A DNA stretch of 64,000 nucleotides from Nectonema munidae (Eukaryota; Nematomorpha; Nectonematoida; Nectonematidae), in assembly GCA_030549495.1 (NCBI GenBank), contig JAUIRK010000293.1, positions 186,001-250,000 on the forward strand, read 5' to 3'. The position numbers and the translations under genes are program-made. The notes under the pieces were generated by a model that was given only the letters and a program-made list of their open reading frames with translations, was not told where the DNA came from and made no database searches. Below are positions 24,082 to 35,166 of the stretch, piece after piece; the first letter of the stretch is position 1; every line of letters begins with the position of its first letter.

Positions 24082-24325
24082 TGTAGTATAATTTGCACCT
24101 AGAGCAATACTTAAATGTAAATCCTTGGTATACGTTTACGTGCATATTACTTTATACTCCTAAGGCCCACTTGTTATATATATATATACACACACACTGC
24201 TGTTATTTCATCACTTTAGCATCATTATAGTACTTTTATGACCTAACTTAAGTTTGCTATACTATCCTAAATAAATCATCTTATAACGTTACTACGATCA
24301 ATCGTCTTATTCTGGTTTTACTACA
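24082..24325 (+). repeat. 5' LTR of the Ty3 element (244 bp)
   Basis: Matches 27852-28087 almost throughout, with TGTAGTA/TACTACA inverted tips. Contains a TA/CA microsatellite and an AATAAA-type signal near 24270. Drives transcription in the intact family (inferred). Confidence 0.93.
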
Positions 24326-24349
24326 ATTAAAAGTACTACTTTAAAGTGA

Positions 24350-27300
24350 TCATGGACAAAATTCTAAAGCCGCCTATTCTTGATATTAAGCCCACTGATC
24401 AAGACTCTTATGAACAGTGGAAGCATTGGCGCGTTCTTTTTGAGAATTTTTTAGAGTATATACCTGAAGGTGAGTCTAATAAAATTAAAACTTTATTTTG
24501 CCATATAAAGCTTCACATATTCAATTAAATCGATCATTTAAGTACCCTTCAATCAGCCCTAGAAAAACTCGAATCGATTTTTTGTAAAGAAAGAAATTCT
24601 CTTTACATGCGTCATCTACTTGCTACTAGAAAACAAAGAGCCGAAGAAAGCATTGACGAGTTTGTTCAGGAACTGCAAAACTTAGGAAGTACTGTAACTT
24701 CAAAGATGTCAGCGCCGAAGTTTATAAAGAAGAAATGATCCATGATTCCTTAATTAATGGAATTAATTCTCCATCTATACGTTTGCGTTTGTTAGAAGAT
24801 AGTAAGTTAATCTTTGAAAGGCACTTTTAATTGGACGATCTTTAGAGATTGCATTCAAGAGTTCTGTTGATTATGGCATAGAAACCACGATGTCTGCAGC
24901 AGCTTCCAGTAATAATGGTAGTTTAGATGCTACAGATCCTATGAACGCTGTATCAAAGACTACTTTTAGACCTAAAGAACAAAGCCTTAATTCTTGTTGG
25001 TTTTGTGGAAATCAACGCCACCCTCGTGTCAACTGTCCGGCTCGCAATTCATATTGTCGAAAGTGTAATAAACTAGGTCACTTTAGTAAAGTTTGCCGAT
25101 CTAAAACTTCTGCTTTTGTTCCTAATGTTGCTCTTATTAACTCATTCTCCAGAGAAGTAATGCTCAAGGTATTAATAAATAACGTAAGCATTGATGCACC
25201 TTTGGACACTGGATCAACAGAAAATTTTATCGCTCAAAGTTGTGTCAAGAAATTAAATTTAATTCCTTTTAAATTTTATGGAAACGTGAGTATGGCTGAC
25301 ACGACACATAAATCTCAAATTTGCGGACTAGTAACTTCGGATATCAAAGTAAAAGGAAAGTTCTATCCAGGCATTACCTTTTACGTCTTAAAGGAATTGG
25401 CAGCGGAAGTCATTTTGGATACAAGTTTCCTTGAAACCCACAAGTTCGTGACTTTTTCCTTCAAAGGAACTCGCGATGGAATACATGTATGTTCCCTTCC
25501 TGCTATCAAAATGAAGTGTCCTTCTCCTTTTACTTACCTTTCCAAGGAGTGTTATCCGATCGCTGATAAACCTCGTAAGTACTCTTCTCAGGATTATTCA
25601 TTTATACAAACCGAAATGAACCGTTTGCTTAAGGATGCTATTGTAGTAGAGTCCAAATCCCCATGGCGATCTCAGCCTTTAGTAGTTTCCACACATAAAA
25701 AGAGAATGGTTATAGACTATAGCCGTACGATCAATAAGTTTACCTTACTCGATAGTTATCCCATTCCAAACATAAGTGATGTTATTAATAAGATTTCTCA
25801 ATTTAAAGTATATAGTACGGTTGATCTATCTTCGGCGTACCATCAACTTGAGTTAGAGCCTAACGACAGAATTTATACGGCGTTTCAAGCTTGTGGTAGA
25901 TTGTATGAATTTACTAGACTTCCTTTTGGTCTAACTAATGCAGTACCTGTTTTTCAAAGAGTAATCGATAATATTATACTAGAAAATAAACTAAAAGGAG
26001 TTGTAGCTTATGTTGACAATGTTACTATTATGGGAAAGGATAAAGATGACCATGATAGAAATTTAAGGGAATTTTTTAAAGCGGTATCAAATGCGAGACT
26101 TACTTTAAACGAAGACAAATCCCAGATTTCTAAGGAAAGTATCGATATTCTGGGTTATCGTGTTTCTTTTCACTCTATTAAGCCAGACCCAAATCGCATT
26201 AAGCCTCTTCTAGATTTACCTGTTCCACAATCTATATCTGCATTAAAACGGATAATTGGTTTATTTTCCTATTATGCACGATGGATATATAATTTTTCCA
26301 ATATAATGCATCCTTTATTTAAAGCTAAAGAAAAGGGTATTTTTCCATTGGATACAGATGCAGTAAATGTTTTTCATAAAATAAAAAATATATTAAGTAA
26401 CGTTACAATGCAGATCATAGATGGTGAATTACCTTTTACAGTAGAAACAGATGCGAGTAATAAGGCAATATCCGCTTCGCTAAATCAAAATGGCAAGCCG
26501 GTAGCCGTTTTTTCACGCACATTTCATGGTCATGAGCTAAATTTACCCGCTGTAGAAAAAGAAGCTATTGCTATAGTAGAATCCATTAGAAAGTGGAAGC
26601 ACTTACTCCTGAATAAGAAGTTTACTCTAATCACAGATCAAAGATCTTTGTCTTATATGTTTAATAAAAATCACCGTAACCAAATAAAAAATAGTAAAAT
26701 AGAGAGATGGCGCATTGAATTATCTTACTTTTCGTACGATGTTATTTACAGGAAAGGAGAATCTAATTTTGTTGAAGATACACTTTCTCGAGCTTGTTCA
26801 GCTAGCGTTACTTTAAATAATTTAGAAAAGATTCATATAGAATTAGGACACCCATGAATAACTCGTCTAACTCATTTTATAAGAAGTAAGAATTTACCCT
26901 ACTCGGTATTAGAAATAAAAAACATTATATCAAAATGTCAAGTATGTGCCCAAGTAAAACCTAAGCTTTATGTCCCCAAAAATCTCCATTGTGTTAACGC
27001 TCATCGACCATTGTTGATTTTAAAGGACCATTATCTTCTTATTCACAGTATAAATATTTTCTATTGATAGTTGATGAATATTCCCGTTTTACATGGGCCT
27101 ATAAGTCTAAAGATTGTTCCTCTCAGAGTGTAATTAGTTCATTAGCAAATCTTTTTTGTATGTTTGGGTTACCAGAAGCTATACATACGGATAATGCCCA
27201 GGCATTTGTAGGATATGAGATTAAAAATTTCTTTATCAATAATAATATTGCTCACACTACCTCCATACCATACCATCCGACAGGAAACAGCCAAGTTGAA

Positions 27301-27828
27301 AGGTATAACGGTATATTATGGCGAACGATACTCCTAAACCTACGTAGCAAAAATTTAGATAACAGACATTGGGAAGATGTTCTGGATGTGTCCCTCCATG
27401 CCGTGAGATCCTTGTACTGTACCTCTATCAACTGTACTTCTCACGAAAGAATGTTCGTTTTTCCTCGGAAAACTGGAAGTGGAACTTCTTTACCAACTTG
27501 GTTGACACAACCTGGAAAAGTTCTGTTGAGAAAACAAGGCGCTTCAAGAAAAATGGGTGATGACATGGAAATAGTGGAACTTGAACACACCAACCCAACA
27601 CATGCCTCAGTAAAGACAAAAGAAGGAACAACGAAAAACGTTTCCTTAAGAGATCTTGCCCCATTCACTGCTGCTGAAGAACAAAGTATTCAAGATGAAA
27701 ATCCTGCAGTCCAAAATACTTCTAATGAGAATCTTGACTTTTCCGAGAAGGAAGATGATGTAAGTTCTTCGCCAACAGAAAGATATCCAAAGCGTGAAAG
27801 AAGACCACCCCTTAGACTGCATTATTGA
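24350..27828 (+). pseudogene. Ty3 gag-pol coding region (fossil)
   Basis: Parts seen, with rounded positions: gag N-terminal region from 24350; two zinc knuckles (CWFCG...H....C and CRKC...GHF...C) about 25000-25100; aspartic protease motif LDTGS about 25200; reverse transcriptase about 25600-26200 with RLPFGLTNA and YVD motifs; RNase H about 26430-26800 (VETDAS, LITDQRSL); integrase about 26850-27660 with the HTDNAQAF segment and a final tail of charged residues to 27828. Gag packages the RNA, the polymerase copies it to DNA and the integrase inserts it. The region is broken in a few places and is treated as a fossil; no host function is suggested. Confidence 0.9.
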
Positions 27829-27851
27829 ATGTTTTTTTAGGAAGGGGAAAT

Positions 27852-28087
27852 TGTAGTATAATTTGCACCTAGAGTAATACTTAAATGTAAATCCTTGATA
27901 TACGTTTACGTGCATATTACTTTATACTCCTAAGGCATACTTGTTATATATACACACACTGCTGTTATTTCATCACTTTAGCATCATTATAGTACTTTTA
28001 TGACCTAACTTAAGTTTGCTATACTATCCTAAATAAATGATCTTATATCGTTACTACGATCAATCGTCTTATTCTGGTTTTACTACA
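27852..28087 (+). repeat. 3' LTR of the Ty3 element (236 bp)
   Basis: Partner of 24082-24325, preceded by the purine-rich tract. The length difference lies mostly in the internal TA/CA microsatellite. Confidence 0.93.
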
Positions 28088-28098
28088 GACGGGTATAA
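28088..28098 (-). repeat. Duplicated target site and remaining LINE 5' edge
   Basis: GACGGG repeats the six bases before the Ty3 element; read on the minus strand it continues the LINE frame for two to three codons before similarity is lost, marking the LINE's 5' truncation point. Confidence 0.65.
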
Positions 28099-31000
28099 AA
28101 AAAAAGACACATGTTGTAGACGGTTCTGTGTAAATTCATTTCGATAAATTCATCGATAGACAAATAATAATTTACCCTTATTATATATTCACTATATTTT
28201 ATACATTTTATATTTCTTGGCTCATGAAACAAATTTTTAAAGATATAATTTATTTTTTCGAAAAGTGTCTTTTCTTTTTTATTTGTCTTATGATTTTAAC
28301 TGGAGAAATATAGAGAAAAACTTCTTTATTTCTCGTCATTGTCTAATACATTGTTCTTGTTTCCTGTTCCTCATCATATGGTAAGTAATTTCTTGATAGC
28401 TTAGATCATTATAAACTTGGGTTCATAAGATAAAATTATCTTAAAAAATCTTATTTCAATTATTATCATATGTGGCAGCCATTATAATTCTAGCCTTCTG
28501 TAAGTGCCTTTCACATCTCTTATTCATTAGTGAATTAATGACAGTGACCTCTTTAGCTTTTAAGCTGGAGATTCATAGGAGTTTTACTGATTTGAATATC
28601 TCCTTCCCGAATATTTGCAAAAGTGGATATGCTTGCCAATGTTTTCATTCAAATGTTGAAATGATAAGATAACACAACGTTAAAGGACTACGCCACCTCA
28701 TAGCTCATTGCAAAACGGTAGATCTTCCTTGTTGACAGAATACCTGCCTTAAAGTTATGTAGTTGCTCAAAATTCTATGCTGATTGCATAAAATGAGACA
28801 CAATATCCAGACAAGACAAGGACTAAACTACACCGTGTATAGTTTGAACAGGACCGAAAAGAACTATAACATCTACGGATCAGTTAGGATTGGACTACAA
28901 AAATTAAGGACAGGGCGAAAATGAATCACTAGGACTAGTTTTAACCATTTTCGAAACGGATCGTAAACAACTATACCAGCTGCATTTTTATAATATTGAA
29001 AACACCTGAACATATTATGTTGCGAATATTCTGTTATAAAAAATCTCATATTTTTAAAAGATATAAATGACGTGACAAATTAAACAAATTTATTCAATAT
29101 ATAATGCAACTAATTCGTCACGTAAAATAAAATAAGATTAAACATTTATGCTAGAAAATTTTTCGAAAATTAGTACGATACAAAAGTATCAAGAAGAGTT
29201 TTCTTGAGATTGAATAATTTTAAGGCCGTTTTATGTATTTTTCATATCCAGTTTCAAAATATTTGTTTGAGTTTTGCTGTTGCAAAACAAATTACTTCCG
29301 AATTACACATTTGAGGCCGCTATTTATGACACATTTACGTAGGAACAAAGAAGACAACTTTAGTAAATGATATTTAATTTAATTTAAAGCAAGAGTTCTT
29401 CTGCGTTCCCTTTGGAAACATTAGTCTAAAATGAATTAATACTGTTTTTGTATAAACTTAAATTTTTTGCTCATATCACAAATAATACGTGAATTGACTT
29501 TTTTCTCAAACAGTTAAAATAGGAATTGTGAGAGCAGCACGATAAAAATTTAAATATACAAAAATTTATAGAAAAACTGTACAGAATGTTTAGCAAGCAT
29601 AAAATAAATGAAACTTAAAAAATATCCTATATATAAGTCAAAAAAATTTCACACAATCGAAAAAGAATTGACAAATCAACTAAAATTAAAAGAAAAGAGA
29701 GATTTTCTGAATCCTTTACGTTCTATAAAAAAATGAAATTCGTCTGCTTTAAATATATAGCATTCCATTGCAAAATAGAGCATAGAAATAGTCTTCAAAA
29801 TTTTGGTCGCCAAGGGTATAATGATATTGATGAAATAAGATGTGTATGATCGTTTATTTAAATGTATATTATATATGAATTTTGGAAGTTTTTTAAAAAC
29901 CAATGAATATATATATATATTAATTTCTAATATATTTCAAATAAATTACAAGGAAAAAAGATCGATACTGATTTAAAGAGGGCTATGCCCAATGCCCCTC
30001 ACCCCTCAAATACGCCACTCTATATATACTAGACCAATATATTTCAAAACTTTCTATTTCTTAGTGGCTTCAATACACTTATAGCACGTTACTTAATATT
30101 AAAGAAATTTGATTTGCCCTTATTTTAGTTTAATTTAATGTTTCATATTGAATTCATTAAGAATCTATGAATTTTTTAGCCTAATTATGTTGAGCATATC
30201 TTTGAAAAGGTGAAAATTAAGTATCAAAAAACACTATTGAGTTGGCCTCATTTGATAATTAAAATTTGTGAATAAAAAATATGCAGCATATTTAGAAAAA
30301 ATAAAAATAGGCAAATAATTTTTAAAAGAGGAAAATTTTTTGTGTTAATTTTTGGTACCTGTCCTTCAATATATAAAACTTTATCCATTCAAAATTTGAT
30401 TTTAAATTTACGCAAAAATTTAATTTGAGCAAAAGAGTGACTAAACATAAATTATATAAAAATAAATTTTATTTAAAAAAAATTAATTTAATTGGAAAAT
30501 GTAATTCTATAAAAAATATTTCTTCATATCTCATATATAAATATCCTTTTTTTAAAATTAATGTAAAATTATATCATTCATTAAAGAAAGACAAAAGTAT
30601 CTAACAAAATTTATCAAAAAAAGATTTTTTTATTGAGAATTAGATCAAAAATGTTGGTTAAATACTCTTTCCTTCCATCACCATACTTGGACCGACTTTA
30701 ACTGGAAATAATTCATGTGTGAATATTTTAGTATTATGCACAACAATTAGTGTATTGATAGTGTAACTGTGCTTTTTAAACAATTAACACTTTTTAATCC
30801 AAACTTAAGTAACTTGAAATTAATAATTTGAATGAAATTTGATGTTTTTTTTAAGTTTTGCTTAAATTTTGTGTAAATATATTTTTAGCTTATGAATCTT
30901 TCATAATTTTTACTCCCAAACATTTTTCATAGTCTGTAAATTTTATTCTCCAAACTGTACTATTTTATCTTCTCTTCTGGTGAAATTATCATCAAATATC

Positions 31001-31512
31001 TCTTGAAATCTAGTACATCCATCCATCTACATTATCTTACCCATCTGCCCTAAATTCACACATAAAGTCTTTATGTAAAAATAAATTCATTGCAAAACAA
31101 TCAATATCATATTTATGTTCCAAATCATCAGATACCACCTCACTACGTATTTTGGCAGACGCATCATAGAAAATCCCAAAACACTGAAATTGCATGTGAC
31201 TTCTTCAAAGGCTCTTCAATTCTTCCCTTTCACACCTGCTCCTCATCCTTAAATGCTCTGCCCTCAATTTTCAAATGCATAGTTTTCACCCTCTTAAATG
31301 CATAATCTCCTATACCTCTCTAGTAGACAACTTAAAATCTAATTTAGATTCAACCTCTCATAATACTATAATCTCCTCCATTAATCTTTAAACCCTTCTA
31401 AACATATCAACTAATCCTTGCTCTATGAATGACAAATGTACATGACCATAGATGCTTCTTTCAAAAAGAAAAAAATTACTTAATCGCGCTTAAAAACTAG
31501 CTGGATATACCG
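28099..31512. other. Non-coding stretch
   Basis: AT-rich with no gene. Near 29990-30020 the minus strand reads AGTGGCGTATTTGAGGGG, resembling the end of hAT MITEs such as 52067-52316; its partner end was not found. About 29700-29800 (minus) resembles 43960-44030. Confidence 0.45.
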
Positions 31513-31740
31513 TTATTGCCAGTGCAGTAACCATGTCATAAGAATAGCCTTAATTCTATCTCTATCGAATCAAAGTAATTGAAAGCCCGTAATATAGTAA
31601 GGTACCGTGGCGTCTTTTCATTGAGAAGACACAATTGAGCCGCTTGTATCGAACTTTGGGAAAGTAGGCTTGATACGGGATCGAACCCAAAACCCTGAGT
31701 TATCGACACCCAGTGTCTAACCAACCTTACTCACCTTGAA
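31513..31740 (-). mobile_element. tRNA-derived SINE (228 bp)
   Basis: On the minus strand the 5' end carries a tRNA-like head: D-arm-like GGTTGGTTAGACACTGG, an anticodon-arm-like stem, and the B box GGTTCGATCCC. A ~140-bp body without coding capacity follows. ATACCG flanks it at 31507-31512 and 31741-31746, a plausible target duplication. The T stem does not pair well, so this is not a working tRNA. SINEs of this type are transcribed by RNA polymerase III and moved by a partner LINE; the partner is unknown. Confidence 0.6.
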
Positions 31741-31746
31741 ATACCG

Positions 31747-32479
31747 CTTTTGATGCAACCTATTATAAAAGTCTTATCATCTTATATTCCATTTTAAGCC
31801 TACTTAAGGAAGCGTATTCATTCTAAAACGCTGGTTCTGTCTAATATATAGATCATAAACAACTCTTAGAACTTCCTTTACAAGCCTAATGTTAAGATCA
31901 TTTATACTATTAAAACCGCGCTTTCTATAGAAATTAACCATATAACAAACTAATCACATTAATTTTATTTACCTATTTTAGAATAATTATACTCTCCTCT
32001 CTGCTAATCAAATGCAGAGCTTTAAAGTGCTTTGATTTTGTCTTCTATCCACTTCCATTTCGGACTTCAAAGACTTTAGCCCCTTAGAATTTTCCTTCAT
32101 ACAATCCACTGTTGGTTTGGCCTCCTTCTCTCCCTCCTCTCTTCTATCCTTTCAACCATTATTCTCCTCCATAATTTCAACCTCTGTTTGTATGTTATAT
32201 TCTTATATTACTCATCACTTCTTTTTGTTATATGCATATAACTTTTAGTAAACATTTGATTCCTAATAACGTTAACTATTGTAAAGCAGCTTATGCAAAT
32301 AAGGCGTTTGCAAAGCGTTTGCACAATTTTCCCTCCGCGACAGTGCAAAATTGTTTCCCTCTTCTAAAGTGCATGTTAAAGAAGAATTTACATGAAGTCC
32401 TATCAAGTCAATGGAAATAGTTTCTTACAAAGATCCATTCATTTGATTAGGGTTATTACTGGAAATTTGCATAGTATAT
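31747..32479. other. Non-coding stretch before the LTR relic
   Basis: No gene. The last part may belong to the LTR of the following relic. Confidence 0.4.
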
Positions 32480-34495
32480 TTCCAATGTATAAATACTAGT
32501 GTGTTTTTAAGAATATACACACTTCTTCGTTGGCTTTCAATAAATTGTACCTTCTTTTACTTTACTCTGTTTCTAGTGAAAACATAACAGAGACTTTCTT
32601 GCGTAGTCAACAGGATCTTGCTCAAAACATCGCCAAGACTCCCATTGACGTCATCGGATTGAACAAGATCAGTGTCTCGCACCATGGCAGAAACCAAGGA
32701 TGTACTCAAGCTTATGCAACAGCAGATGGATCAGGAAAGACAGCTTATGAAGAAGCTGCTTGAGAACATGGTTGGAAGACCTATGATAGGTTCTTTTGCT
32801 CCATTCACTACAACTAAGTTCACACCGTTTGACGATGCCGCAAAGATAACCAAGGAGACTGTCCATGGAACTCAGAAAGCAGTCAATAAAGTGAATAAGA
32901 AGATTCTGCTCAAAACGACACCAAAGAAGTTAAGTGATGTAAAAAAAGCCAAGGTAACTAGCTATCGCTGCGGCAAGCCTAATCACAAGGCTAACGAATT
33001 TCGTTTCAAGGAGGCTATCTGCCATTTTTGCAAAGCCAAGGGACATCTGGAAGCTGTGTTTCCGAAAAGTAAGGCTGCTGAGAACGCGAAAGTCATTGCT
33101 GGAGTTACTATTAAAACCCAACCGACTCTCCCAAAGTTCTATCGAGATCACGAATCAAAAATGTCTTATGGAAATTGATACGGCCACGACGGATAACTTG
33201 CAGAAGTCGGATGCCTTAGGACAACCTACTTTTAAGCCGACGCCCGAATATGAATCCGTAGGTAAGATTCAGGGCTAAAACCAGAGTACCAGGAACCGGA
33301 GAGAGTGTTGACCTTACTTATACAGTCACCAAAGACCTCAATCTCTTGGGACGAGTTGCTTAAGATTTCGGTGGACAAAGTCCTGGATTCATCGAAACCA
33401 TGCTACGCTGTATTCAGTAACTGGAGGATTACGAGGTGGTTTGCGCGGTTGAAGACATCAATCGACGAGTGGAATCCAGGAACGCCCTTCAACGCGAATC
33501 AGCAAAAGATTTTCTACGATCATGCTGTGTACACGCGAAGGATGACCTCCAAAAAAAGTGACGAAGGTAGTGAAATGCAACGCTTTAGACAAGTTGCCGA
33601 TTCTCTAGCCGTAATCAACGGATGCCTTGTCATGGGATCCAGAGTCATCGTCCCAGCCGTCTTCCGCAGAAACGTCCTGGATCAGCTTCACATTGGGCAT
33701 TTCAGGGTAGAACGCAACAAGGAGCTAGCACGAACTTCCGTTTACTGTCCAAACATTGCAGATGACATCGAACCCACCTGTAGGAGTTGTGTTCCTTACG
33801 GAGAACACCAGAGGAAGCCGTCCAAGCCAACAGTTCACCCTTGGATGCTACCAGAAAAGCCATGGAGTCGACTACACTTGGATCATGGTATTAACTTTCT
33901 AGGATCCAATTGGTTTGTCCTAGTCGATGCATACTCCAAATACCCCTGTGTGCACCCAACGCAGTCGATTACAACAAAAGCGACGATCGACCTGCTGGAA
34001 GAGGATTTTCACATTTTGGTTATCCGCATACACTGGTAACAGATAAATCTACAACATTCATGTCAGAAGAGTTCTAGTCCTAGTGCAAAGAACGAGGGAT
34101 AACACATCTCACCGAAGCACCATAACATTCGGCTACAAATGGAGCAGCCGAACGATTGATCCAAACTGACAAGCAGGCTCTACGGAAATCCTCACTTCCT
34201 CCGAGAAGCGCGCTGCAAGAATTCCTGATGCAGTATCGGCTAACGCCCAACTCTACGGGATATTCACCAAGCGAACTGCTCAACTCCCGTCAGATCCGCA
34301 CAAAGATCCATGTACTGCTGCCATCTCCAGCTCATGCTGCTCAAGAAAAGCAAGCCAAGGAAGCTTCAAGGTCACAAGGACAAAAAAGCTTATCGAAGCT
34401 GGCTCATCACTACAATATTGGAGACACTGTATACGCGCTCTACTTCGGTCCACGCCACGAAAAAGACGCAAGGTACGCGAACATACAATGTCCGA
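32480..34495 (+). mobile_element. Ty3-type LTR element relic (gag and integrase parts)
   Basis: A TATAAATAC box (about 32489) with AATAAA some 50 bp later suggests LTR sequence at the start. Next come a gag C-terminal region with zinc-knuckle-like segments (about 32690-33150) and an integrase region (about 33650-34490) with a zinc-binding N-terminal part, VDAYSKYP, and the YRLTPNSTGYSP segment typical of K02A2.6/Mag-type Ty3 integrases. A reverse-transcriptase core was not recognised. It is broken in many places and is older than the element at 24082-28087. No second LTR was found; on the right it abuts LINE sequence near 34495. Confidence 0.75.
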
Positions 34496-34880
34496 CGGAA
34501 TTTGGTTTTGAACAAAATATCGAAAATTTCTCTAACATGCGTGAATTTATCTGTACTTACTCTCTCATTTCTTGAAGACTTATCGTCAAATCGGCGTGAC
34601 TGAAGAATAAATTTAAAATCATTTTTCCATGACTCGACTAGTGGGACCATTTCATCATTACAAATAGTAAGATCAATATATGATTAAAGTGTCACATCTG
34701 TTCTCAAACTACTGTAGGTAGGATTTCTATCTGAGTTCACGATGTGCAGGTTATGTTCAACTAAGTTCTTATACAAAAGGTTGCCTAATAGTTACTTTTG
34801 GAATCCCAAAATACGTGCTGTGAATTCGTGTCTCCCACTATCAGTATTCATTTGCCAGCCATAATCGAGAATATTGAGTT
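34496..34880 (-). pseudogene. LINE apurinic-type endonuclease fragment
   Basis: Minus-strand translation gives DSGRHEF, then LYKNLVEHNLHIVNSD, PTYSS, and SYIDLTICNDEMV. PTYSS and SxIDLT match the last conserved blocks of the AP-type endonuclease of Jockey/CR1-type LINEs, the enzyme that nicks the target before reverse transcription. Two in-frame stops interrupt it (before LLGNLL and before SYIDLT), and about 40 residues of linker follow. The fragment starts at the edge of the LTR relic; either that element inserted here or a deletion joined them. The rest of the LINE is not adjacent. Confidence 0.6.
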
Positions 34881-35166
34881 AAAAAAGAAATATACACAAT
34901 CACTAGAAATGGGTGGAAAATTAGTCGACACACAATAAAAATTAAGATTATGAATTGAGCATAAGGCTGTAGTAATGTAGTCGTTAGAAAGTTAGGCTGT
35001 TTAAATATTCATTCATTACTTCTCTTATTTAATTATATTGATTCATTCGTTTTTATCTTTCTTTCTTTCTCGTAATGTTTTTTTTCTCTTCAGAATAATA
35101 TTTTTAATCTTTTTCATAAAATTTGAATCTTTTTTTCAGATTAATAAAACAATTTATTTCAATTAA

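Larger units (their letters stand above)
24082..28087 (+). mobile_element. Ty3 (Metaviridae) LTR retrotransposon, nearly full length
   Basis: A 4.0-kb element bounded by direct long terminal repeats that start TGTAGTA and end TACTACA, inserted in the LINE with a short flanking duplication GACGGG at 24076-24081 and 28088-28093. Parts in order: 5' LTR, gag with two zinc knuckles, protease, reverse transcriptase, RNase H, integrase, a purine-rich tract AGGAAGGGGAAA just before the 3' LTR, 3' LTR. The order RT-RNase H-integrase and the zinc-knuckle spacing place it in Ty3, perhaps near the Mag or CsRn1 lineages (tentative). The two LTRs differ at about 3 percent of positions plus a microsatellite length change, so it is young on a genomic scale. 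It is broken, with perhaps two to four breaks in the coding region. It entered after the LINE. Confidence 0.92.

Noticed and set aside
27369-27915. Several overlapping minus- and plus-strand frames
   Set aside because: Shadows of the Ty3 integrase region.
29990-30020. Terminus resembling a hAT MITE end
   Set aside because: Partner end and target duplication not found, so listed only as a comment.
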